Shown: positions 29,801 through 35,084 of the stretch, piece after piece
Numbering within the stretch: the first letter of the stretch is position 1
Layout: every line of letters begins with the position of its first letter
NCBI RefSeq assembly: GCF_902506605.1
Contig: NZ_LR733979.1
Coordinates: 1,375,712-1,439,711, forward strand
Source: Sphingomonas sp. AX6
GTDB taxonomy: Bacteria > Pseudomonadota > Alphaproteobacteria > Sphingomonadales > Sphingomonadaceae
Direction: 5' to 3'
DNA: 64,000 bases
Notes under the pieces: model-generated
The model's input: the letters and a program-made list of their open reading frames with translations, nothing else
The model's database searches: none
What the model was told of the DNA's origin: nothing
Translations under genes and position numbers: made by a program

Positions 29801-29837
29801 TCGCGCTGACGCGAACCCCCTTTTGGGTCGAACTCAT
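23823..29837 (-). CDS. Giant autotransporter adhesin with repeat passenger (type Va)
   Basis: This 2004-residue protein has a long signal peptide (about residues 1-47, ending FPSAALAQ). Its passenger (about 50-1700) is built from degenerate units of roughly 20-25 residues, such as GDVSTTGDNANAVDVS and GAITTSGANSRGI, rich in Thr, Gly, Ala, Asp and Val. This should fold as a long beta helix. Residues from about 1735 form a C-terminal beta-barrel domain ending in RAGLRFRF, with the terminal Phe needed for outer-membrane assembly. The passenger would be displayed on the cell surface as an adhesin or biofilm protein. Two segments repeat as a roughly 650-residue block. It is transcribed divergently from a LuxR gene. 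Confidence 0.93.
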   Translation of the reverse strand: MSSTQKGVRVSASMARSHAAKTNLRMGTAVAGALALGALFPSAALAQDACGAPANGTVTCSPDGNPYPDGVSYVAPPSDLTIVLEDGVVIDTTGGLNSGVLALGTGANAITVSGGTNTSITTSASGANGILSATTDGALTLTADRVTTTGASASGVFASSATGLTTVNANTVSTTGVNADGISASTNSGAIVVDAGTITTTGNGAKGIRARSDAADVTVTVDSISTSGNASGFLDPGANGILATTGGAGDVTVDAGSITTIGTGAIGIRAQTFSGTASVTADTVTTSGANASGISVNATGVTGMGVVDAGTITTGGATAHGIVATGLGGVDLTFDAITTTGANAVGVLVPAAAPFQGIRATPTVVINGGDITTSGVNADGIRAFATDTATFDLTGDITTSGNGARGIFATAPNGITITGNANVTTSGNNANGVDVSSTAGPIDLTVGNVTTSGTLSGGVRAIGGTDSDVSVTTGNVTTTNTAGSNYAFLPNSTAIVATAQGTGNVTVDAGDVSTVGLGAAGVNATAALGNASVTTGNVSTLGDRANGVTAQSSGGDVAVTTGTISTVGTNSAGVYAVARGGGVTIDADAITTEGFNARGINAIGGAGGVDVGFTSVDVGGTFSSGISAISTGGDVVVSGADITTTGTSNYALYAASDVGNVDVTTTGDVSSTGRGSTGIFARSGTGDVSVNANNVTVDAADPADTDTTRGAIFAQGTNADVVVTGTVSTTGSALYGGSADAVTVVATTGDANVSVVDVSTTGTNADAVDVSAVAGIATLDATGTISTTGNNSRGIVINSGLGTTITGGGDVSTTGDNAFAVTANSTGGPVDVTVGDVSTAGGNSDGVSVRTTGVFDATVVTGDVTTTDTGFGSRGVSVLAGDGDISITTGNVSTAGLGAPGIYASSAGGFTTIDAGDVSTSGSGNAILARGGQGVDVTFASASTAGNYSTAVSAITAGPVAISGGDVTTTGMGSDGITAISFDDNVDVTTTGTVTTSGDNARGIFAQAYAGDTVVSVNDVSTSGDNADAVNSTSATGMVTVDANGAITTSGANSRGIFARAATDATITGSGSVSTTGDDANAIDVATTDGSVSITQGDVSTAGDRSQAVRAIAGGAGDVTIDVGNVSTTGTAPASFFFLPNSTGVFARAGSGNIDITTGNVSTVAGGARGIDAQATGDVSVAAGNVSTTGANANGVSATSYGGDVVVSTGTVSTTGDTSAGIYGVARNGAVTVDANGAITTAGFNSRGINVISGAGGADVGFTSVTTSGGFSNGVNATSNGGNVVVNGANVTASGTSATAVNASSNSGNVTVTTTGNVAATGRGGSGIVANSGTGIATVNANNVTTVSTLPADRQTSRAGIIATGASAVVNVSGTVSTAGNGQYGGTGTGVQVTGTAGSATANVNNVSTTGTGGNGARAVVVTATGGAANATVNGTVSTTGAATNAVVATSNQAVNVTNRGTISATGVGSNGIVATSGTGSTIVNAGTLSAANLAIVANGGPATVTNSGTLTGRVQLTGGNDTLANSGRFVLTGDSDFGAGTDSLTNTGTITTGLTTAGTVRLLGLETLTNSGLIDLRNGRTGDILSTSGNYVGSNGRLGVDANLTTNLADRLVIGGSATGNTAVFVNRLDTGPITLGTNTTIVQTGAGSQAGAFTLDPTQIDQGLVQLGIVFDPSNSTFNIQAAPGAAVFRTGAFAGAARNLWLQSADAWGAHMRGLRDNIAANGPGASGGRLWAQMYGQKEELDATRAITVAGVTTVENIGTDQDYFGGQLGLDLGAPAGEGGFAFGVTGGYLNSTLGFDGTADRINFDVVNVGAYASYTSGVFFLNALGKYDYYWGDVNSASGRFTTDMNGSIYGGKVEAGARIGGAFWVEPAASIAYTKVDMDDFDTVQGNFRFDADEGLRGKAGARVGYTFDSAPGTRVQAYAGGNYVHEFMGRDRVDFVSGGQTVSFENDRIDDYGEATVGVNVGSQSGTISGFIEGRYANGGDYEGYGGRAGLRFRF

Positions 29838-29994
29838 AACTGGCCGGTCTCCTGGAAGTGTCCCCCCGGCTTGATGTGGAGACCTACGTGCATCCGCTGG
29901 CCGATCCTATTCGTATAACTACCTGAACACGGACTCAGCGAATTCGGTGCACTACCGGAATTATTTCATGGGTCGGACTGGTTGGGAGAGCATG

Positions 29995-30624
29995 ATGTCA
30001 GCGAAGCGCCATCTCGATATTCGTCCATCGTGCGGGCATCGTGGGCAACCTGTACTTCAGGCTGACACGCTTTACTTGATGGCCGAACAATCCTCGCAGG
30101 CAATGGCGATTTTCGGATCCGATCTAAAGCCGATTTACCTTAACCCTACCGCGCGCCAGCATCTCGGCCTTGCGATGGGCGGATCGCCGGCCGAGCAACT
30201 TGCTCCATTTCGAGCGCAGTTCCGTTCGGCAAGCGTCCCCAATTTCCCGACCCCGCTGGTTCTGTTGCGCGATGGCGAATGGGCAGGCGAGATGCTGGTT
30301 CTACGCGACGATGTGGCCGGCTGGTCTATCCTGCTCGATGCAAGGGTCATGCCCGTGCGCGAGAAAGAGAAAACAGTCGGTTTCGCAGTCATCGCGCACA
30401 AGAAATTCGCGGTCGTCAGCCACAATGTCCGACCGCGCTTGACCCGCCGCGAGGCCGAAGTGCTCGACGCCTTGCTGGCTGGCGGCACGAGCAAGGTCAT
30501 TGGCCAGAAATTGAAGATCAGCCACCGCACGGTCGAAGCGCACCGCGCGAGCATCATGCGCAAATGCGGCGTCAAAACGCTGCCCGACCTGTTTCGCATG
30601 ACGATGCAGCGCGACGGACGCTGA
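29995..30624 (+). CDS. PAS domain / LuxR-type HTH transcriptional regulator
   Basis: This 209-residue regulator has a PAS-like sensor region (about residues 25-130: YLMAEQSSQAMAIFGSDLKP ... GWSILLDARVMPV) and a LuxR/FixJ C-terminal HTH (about 145-205: LTRREAEVLDALLAGGTSKV ... KISHRTVEAHRASIMRKCGV). There is no phosphoacceptor domain, so the PAS part probably senses a ligand or redox state directly. I chose the ATG at 29995 because GGGAG lies about six bases upstream; earlier in-frame starts lack one. It is divergent from the autotransporter gene and could control it. Confidence 0.9.
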   Translation: MSAKRHLDIRPSCGHRGQPVLQADTLYLMAEQSSQAMAIFGSDLKPIYLNPTARQHLGLAMGGSPAEQLAPFRAQFRSASVPNFPTPLVLLRDGEWAGEMLVLRDDVAGWSILLDARVMPVREKEKTVGFAVIAHKKFAVVSHNVRPRLTRREAEVLDALLAGGTSKVIGQKLKISHRTVEAHRASIMRKCGVKTLPDLFRMTMQRDGR

Positions 30625-30649
30625 TCGGTCGTTGAGTCTGGCTGGCGGC

Positions 30650-31435
30650 CTACACCGCGCTGGCGAGCACCAACGATACGTCCTCTGTCGGGGCCGCATC
30701 GCGCTTGACCGCAAAGAACAGATCGCCGTTGGCGCAGTGCAGATGAGCGGGAGAGAAGTCCGCGATGGCCGCCAGTCGTTCCGGCTCGGGCAAATGGATG
30801 ACGCCCGGTCGTATTTCGACCATCCCGCTTGCGCGCAGGCCGCGCAGTGTCCGGTTCAGATGCTCTTGAGTCAGACCGCAGGCGTTGGCCAGATCGCCCT
30901 GGGTCAGTGGGCAGGCCATGGCATTCCCCTCGACCCCGCCCACCAGCATCATCCGAGCGAACAAATTGCAAAGTAGATTGGCGATCCGCGGTTCGGCGCG
31001 GCGCGCGGCGATGTTGGCGCTCCATTCGCGCTGGGTCGATGCACCGACCATCGTCTCCCACCATAAGGCCTGGCCGACGCGTGAGCTTTCCTGGTTCAAC
31101 CTGCTGAGTGCGGTGCGATCGATGTTGGCGACGCTGGCCCGGCCGACGGTCCGTACGTCCATGTCGGCCCTTTCCATCATGAAGGCGTTGAAATCGACGA
31201 CGTCCCCCGCGACCAGGATCGAGACGATCTGCCGCCGTCCGGCCGCCACCGCCACTTCGCGAACCGCCCAACCATCCAACAGGACGTGGATCGCGCGCGG
31301 CTTCTCTCCCGCCTCGATGATCGGCATCCGGTCGTCGAGCAGCCGCACGTCGCGACTGAACGCGCGCTCGATCGCGTCGATGTCGCCACGCTCCAGCGCG
31401 ACGTGATTGGAAAGTTTGGCGACCAATTTATCCAT
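30650..31435 (-). CDS. Crp/Fnr family transcriptional regulator
   Basis: This 261-residue protein has a cyclic-nucleotide-like beta-roll (about residues 25-125: IEAGEKPRAIHVLLDGWAVR, IVSILVAGDVVDFNAFMM) and a winged HTH (about 165-235: CPLTQGDLANACGLTQEHLN, RTLRGLRASGMVEI). The four-cysteine pattern of oxygen-sensing FNR is absent, and cAMP-contacting residues are not obvious. Sphingomonad genomes carry many such sensors of unknown ligand. It is convergent with the LuxR gene (25 bp gap) and divergent from the secretion locus, whose upstream DNA carries CRP/FNR-like dyads. Confidence 0.92.
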   Translation of the reverse strand: MDKLVAKLSNHVALERGDIDAIERAFSRDVRLLDDRMPIIEAGEKPRAIHVLLDGWAVREVAVAAGRRQIVSILVAGDVVDFNAFMMERADMDVRTVGRASVANIDRTALSRLNQESSRVGQALWWETMVGASTQREWSANIAARRAEPRIANLLCNLFARMMLVGGVEGNAMACPLTQGDLANACGLTQEHLNRTLRGLRASGMVEIRPGVIHLPEPERLAAIADFSPAHLHCANGDLFFAVKRDAAPTEDVSLVLASAV

Positions 31436-31557
31436 CGATCGCGATTTGGTGGAAGGGTCGGGCGCTGATCGCATGACGGAGATACGCGTCGGACATCGAA
31501 AGGATTGCGCTCGACGATCCGTTCGTCGGCGCAACCCAACCGTCCGCCGCGAAATCC

Positions 31558-31573
31558 TATGATGAACGTCATA
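31558..31573. promoter_or_regulatory. Crp/Fnr-like dyad TATGA-N6-TCATA
   Basis: A perfect five-base inverted repeat with a six-base spacer lies about 120 bp upstream of the Crp/Fnr gene start and about 190 bp upstream of the small acidic protein gene. The TGA-N6-TCA core is the geometry recognised by Crp/Fnr dimers. Which regulator binds is inference. Confidence 0.4.
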
Positions 31574-31634
31574 ACCGTTTGCCGAGCGTCGCATCGTGGC
31601 GGTGTCGAGCGCCCCAGCAGCGTGGCGCAACCTC

Positions 31635-31648
31635 ATGACATAGATCAC
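31635..31648. promoter_or_regulatory. Crp/Fnr-like dyad ATGA-CATAGA-TCAC
   Basis: This is a second TGA-N6-TCA core in the same divergent intergenic region, about 115 bp upstream of the small acidic protein gene. The core is symmetric but the outer bases are not. Confidence 0.35.
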
Positions 31649-31763
31649 TTTATCGTCGCGTCGGCGATTTGTGCGAGAGGCAACCGATGGACCGCTCGGC
31701 GGGTTCTATCACCGTGACTTCCACAGCGTCACACGATGCACGAAAGAGCAAAGGAGACGAACA

Positions 31764-32006
31764 ATGGCTATTCTTTCGAACCTGCTTGGTAGCGGCGACA
31801 GCGAGAACAACAGCGATCTGCTGGGTGCCCTGACGGGTGTTGCGGGCCTCGACGTATCGGCCCAGAACTTCAATCAGGAAGTCGATGATGACGGGTCGAG
31901 CGAAACGTCGTTTCAGTCGCTCGACATCGGGGGTGACCTCGACATTGGCGGCATCCTGTCGAGCATGACCGACAGCATGAACGAGGGCGACGGCCTGTTC
32001 GGCTAA
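31764..32006 (+). CDS. Small acidic protein (80 aa) upstream of the type I secretion genes
   Basis: I recognise no family. The 80-residue product has 11 Asp and 4 Glu but no Lys, Arg, His, Cys, Pro, Trp or Tyr, an extreme composition. It starts MAILSNLLGSGD, has a DDDG cluster at 41-44, and ends MNEGDGLFG. AAGGAG lies eight bases before the ATG, an excellent ribosome site, and a strong terminator follows 14 bases after the stop, so it is a separate, probably abundant transcript. Lack of Cys, acidity and position before an ABC/HlyD pair fit a type I secretion substrate. It could instead be a cytosolic accessory protein. Confidence 0.75.
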   Translation: MAILSNLLGSGDSENNSDLLGALTGVAGLDVSAQNFNQEVDDDGSSETSFQSLDIGGDLDIGGILSSMTDSMNEGDGLFG

Positions 32007-32019
32007 GCCACGCAAAAAA

Positions 32020-32051
32020 AGGCCCCGCATCGTTGGCGCGATGCGGGGCCT
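32020..32051 (+). terminator. Rho-independent terminator after the small acidic protein gene
   Basis: A perfect 13-bp stem (AGGCCCCGCATCG at 32020-32032 with CGATGCGGGGCCT at 32039-32051) has a six-base loop. An A run precedes it and GATGGCTTTT follows. It begins 14 bases after the stop codon at 32006, so the small gene is probably monocistronic with limited read-through. Confidence 0.85.
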
Positions 32052-32162
32052 GATGGCTTTTGAGGGCCGATGCACGTTTCACCAGCGATCTGCACAACCG
32101 CCAGGAGACGAACGGACAACCCGCAACGGGCGGCGAAGTTCCCGCCGCAGGAGGGTAAGCTG

Positions 32163-32176
32163 TTGAGATTGATCAA
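32163..32176. promoter_or_regulatory. FNR-box-like site TTGAG-ATTG-ATCAA
   Basis: This matches the FNR consensus TTGAT-N4-ATCAA at nine of ten bases. It directly abuts and overlaps the AAGGAG ribosome site of the gene starting at 32188. At that position a bound protein would block rather than activate. It is the third TGA-N6-TCA dyad in this neighbourhood. Confidence 0.4.
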
Positions 32177-32187
32177 GGAGCCGCAGC

Positions 32188-33297
32188 ATGGCCGATCCTG
32201 AACCGCTTCGCGATGCTGCGAAGGGCGGTCGGGGTCCGGCCGTGCAGTCTGGCGCAAGCGATCTGGGAATGTTCGCACCGACGCCGCTCGGCGTGGCTGC
32301 GGTCGGTGGTGCGCTCGCGCTTGGCGCGACGGGTGCCAATGCGACGGCCGGTCCCGTGTCGCCTGATGTCGGATCGCCGAGCGTCTCGATGGCGACCGGC
32401 GCGGAAAACGCGTTCGACTTGCCCGCAGGGGTGCAGGGGCCGCCAACCGGTGTAATCCTGTCCGAGACCCCGACACCGACCGGATTGCTCTCGGTTGCAC
32501 GGCCCGTTGCCGATGAGGGCGCGGTGCCCCCATCCCCGACCCCCGGTGCCGAGCCGCTTGCTATGGCACCTTCCGCGGCGGAGCTATCAACCGGCGATGC
32601 GCCGATCGAGGCCAGCGTATCGCCCGTGGCTGAAGTCGCGCCCCCATCGGGTGCGGCGGCGAGCCCCCAAATCATTGAAACCATTGCCGCCATCCGCGCG
32701 ACCGCGGATCAGTTGAATGAACAACTGAACGGCGCGATCGATGCGCTGGTGGGGCAGGTTGGATCGAATCTGGCCGATGCCGCAACGGCCGCTACCGAGG
32801 CGATCGGCGAACTGGGTTCGCGGGTCGAGGCCATTACCGGGCGAATCGGCGAAGCGAGCGATCTGGTGGACAACGCCGTCGGCGGCGTTGCCCAGATCAT
32901 CGCCGATCTTTCGGGGACCACCGATGCGCTGCTCGGCACCGCGCAGGCAAGTGTCGCGGACCTGACGGGTGCGGCGTCGGCACGGTTGAATGACGCGACG
33001 GATGCGATTTCCGGCACCATCGACAGCACGCTCGACCTGACCAATCTGGGCGGCAGCAACCCCGCGGGCGGGATCGCAACGCTGACCGCGCTGCTTTCGA
33101 ATACCGATGGCTTCGAACTCGGCGAGCCCGATATGCCCGAGCCGGTGTTCGCCAGCGTCGGCGATGCCGCCTCGGTGCTCGAAGGGATCGGGGATACGGT
33201 CGGCGATCTATCGGCACCCGACCTCCCCGGATTGCTCGGCAATCAGGGGGGCGTGCTTGGCGGCCTGTTCGACGATGATGGAGACGGACATGGTTGA
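32188..33297 (+). CDS. Low-complexity helical protein, candidate type I secretion substrate
   Basis: This 369-residue protein belongs to no family I recognise. In order it has a polar start, a hydrophobic Gly/Ala segment (about 33-53), a Pro/Ala/Ser-rich stretch (about 55-160), an amphipathic helical region (about 162-285, e.g. DQLNEQLNGAIDALVGQVGS), and a Gly/Leu/Asp-rich tail ending GGLFDDDGDGHG. It has no Cys, Trp or Tyr and a single Lys. No Sec signal peptide is evident. AAGGAG precedes the ATG. It overlaps the transporter ATPase gene by eight bases, so it is translated with it. That makes it the prime candidate cargo or an accessory factor of the transporter. Confidence 0.78.
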   Translation: MADPEPLRDAAKGGRGPAVQSGASDLGMFAPTPLGVAAVGGALALGATGANATAGPVSPDVGSPSVSMATGAENAFDLPAGVQGPPTGVILSETPTPTGLLSVARPVADEGAVPPSPTPGAEPLAMAPSAAELSTGDAPIEASVSPVAEVAPPSGAAASPQIIETIAAIRATADQLNEQLNGAIDALVGQVGSNLADAATAATEAIGELGSRVEAITGRIGEASDLVDNAVGGVAQIIADLSGTTDALLGTAQASVADLTGAASARLNDATDAISGTIDSTLDLTNLGGSNPAGGIATLTALLSNTDGFELGEPDMPEPVFASVGDAASVLEGIGDTVGDLSAPDLPGLLGNQGGVLGGLFDDDGDGHG

Positions 33298-35080
33298 GCC
33301 GACATCCACGCCATCCCCGAATGAGGCCACCGAACCCGGCATCCCCGCGGCGCTCGATCCCGGCCATCCGGATTACAACGCCCGCGACGAATTCGCCGCA
33401 GCGATCCGCCAGATCAAGGGATTGCTGTGGACCGCCGCGGCGTTCAGCGGTGCGGTCAATCTGCTGTTCCTCGCATCACCCATCTACCTCATCCAAATCT
33501 ACAACCGCGTGCTGCCATCGGGCAGCGTGGCGACGCTGATCGGGTTGAGCTTTGCACTGTTGCTGGCGCTGACGACGATGGCGGTGCTCGACGCGGCGCG
33601 CGCCCGCATCCTGATCCGAGCGGCGGCGCGGATCGACCGGTTGCTCAGCCGCCGCGTGTTCCAGGCGGTGATCGACGTCGGGGCAAAGGTCGGCGCGGGC
33701 AGGCGCAACGCGCAGCCGTTGCGCGATCTCGACCAGTTCCGCGCGGCGCTTGCCGGACAAGGCGCGCAGTTCTTTTTCGACGTCCCCTGGATGCCTTTGT
33801 TTATCGGCGTGCTGTTCCTGCTCCACCCCTGGCTCGGCTTTGCGGCGCTTGTGGGGGCGGCGGGACTGATCGGGCTGGCTTTCCTCAACGAGCGCACGAC
33901 GCGCGCCGATAACAAGGTGTCGCAGGAAGCGGCGCTACGCAGTTACCAGTTCACCGATTCGATCGCGCGCTTTTCCGATCCCGTGCATGCGATGGGGATG
34001 GATCGTGCGCTCGAACGCCGCTGGCGCGCCGATCGCGAGACGATGATGGCGCGTCAGGGGGCGGGCAGCGACCGCAACGCCGACTATGCCTCGGCGATCC
34101 GTTTCCTGCGGCTGGTGATGCAGGGCGTGATGCTGGGGCTGGGTGCGTGGCTGGCGCTGCAGGGATCGATCCTGCCGGCTGCGATCTTTGCTGCCAACAT
34201 GATGCTGGGCCGCGCGCTCGCACCGATCGAGGTTGCGGTCGGTGGCTGGCGTCAGATCGAGCAGGGACTGGCAGCGGGCCGACGCGTCCAGAAAGTGCTC
34301 AACGCCGCCCCCGTCCGGCCCAAGCGCGTCGAGCCGCCGATCGCGGGGGCGGATGTGCGCATCGACGACGTGCGGTTCGTACCGCCGACCGCAAAGCGCG
34401 AGGCGTTGAAAGGCATCGACCTGAAGATCGCGGCGGGTGAGGCGATCGGCATCGTCGGCCCGTCGGGCGCAGGCAAAAGCTGTCTGGCGCGGTTGATCGT
34501 TGCGGCGCAATCACCGACGAAAGGCGTGGTCCAGATCGGCGGGCTCGACACGCGGCACTGGTCGCGGTCGATGCTGGCGAAGAATATCGGTTATCTGCCC
34601 CAGAATGTCGGGCTGTTTCCCGGCACCCTGCGCGACAATATCGCGCGGTTCTCTGACTGCGACGACGCGCTGGTGGTGGAGGCGGCGATGCGCGCCAATG
34701 TCCATCAGATGATCCTCGATCTGCCGGAAGCCTATGAGACGCGCGTGGACGAAGGCGGCTCTGGGCTCTCAGGTGGGCAACGCCAGCGCATCGGACTGGC
34801 GCGCGCGATGTTCGGTAGTCCCAAGCTGCTGGTGCTCGACGAACCCAATGCGCATCTCGACGCCGATGGCGAACAGGCGCTGGCCGACGCGTTGCAATAT
34901 CTGAAACGCCAGGGCACCACGATCGTGCTGATCGCACACCGGTTGAATCCGGTCGCCCATGTCGATCGCGTCGTCGTGCTGAACAAGGGCGAATTGCAGC
35001 TCGACGGCCCGCGCGCGCGCGTGTTCCGCAAGGTGAAGACCGATCTGGTGCGGTCGATCGCTGCAGAGCCGGTGGGGTGA
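33290..35080 (+). CDS. Type I secretion system ABC permease/ATPase (PrtD type)
   Basis: This 596-residue fused ABC exporter has a transmembrane half (about residues 45-330) and a nucleotide-binding half. Walker A is GPSGAGKS at 390-397, the signature is [14 protein letters not shown], and Walker B is LLVLDEPNAHLD. It lacks the N-terminal C39 peptidase or C39-like domain, which places it with PrtD/AprD exporters of unprocessed C-terminal-signal substrates. A roughly 40-residue Pro/Glu-rich N-terminal extension precedes the first helix. I chose the ATG at 33290, with GGAG five bases upstream. The HlyD adaptor follows four bases after the stop. No TolC gene is present locally. Confidence 0.95.
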   Translation: MVEPTSTPSPNEATEPGIPAALDPGHPDYNARDEFAAAIRQIKGLLWTAAAFSGAVNLLFLASPIYLIQIYNRVLPSGSVATLIGLSFALLLALTTMAVLDAARARILIRAAARIDRLLSRRVFQAVIDVGAKVGAGRRNAQPLRDLDQFRAALAGQGAQFFFDVPWMPLFIGVLFLLHPWLGFAALVGAAGLIGLAFLNERTTRADNKVSQEAALRSYQFTDSIARFSDPVHAMGMDRALERRWRADRETMMARQGAGSDRNADYASAIRFLRLVMQGVMLGLGAWLALQGSILPAAIFAANMMLGRALAPIEVAVGGWRQIEQGLAAGRRVQKVLNAAPVRPKRVEPPIAGADVRIDDVRFVPPTAKREALKGIDLKIAAGEAIGIVGPSGAGKSCLARLIVAAQSPTKGVVQIGGLDTRHWSRSMLAKNIGYLPQNVGLFPGTLRDNIARFSDCDDALVVEAAMRANVHQMILDLPEAYETRVDEGGSGLSGGQRQRIGLARAMFGSPKLLVLDEPNAHLDADGEQALADALQYLKRQGTTIVLIAHRLNPVAHVDRVVVLNKGELQLDGPRARVFRKVKTDLVRSIAAEPVG

Positions 35081-35084
35081 CGCC

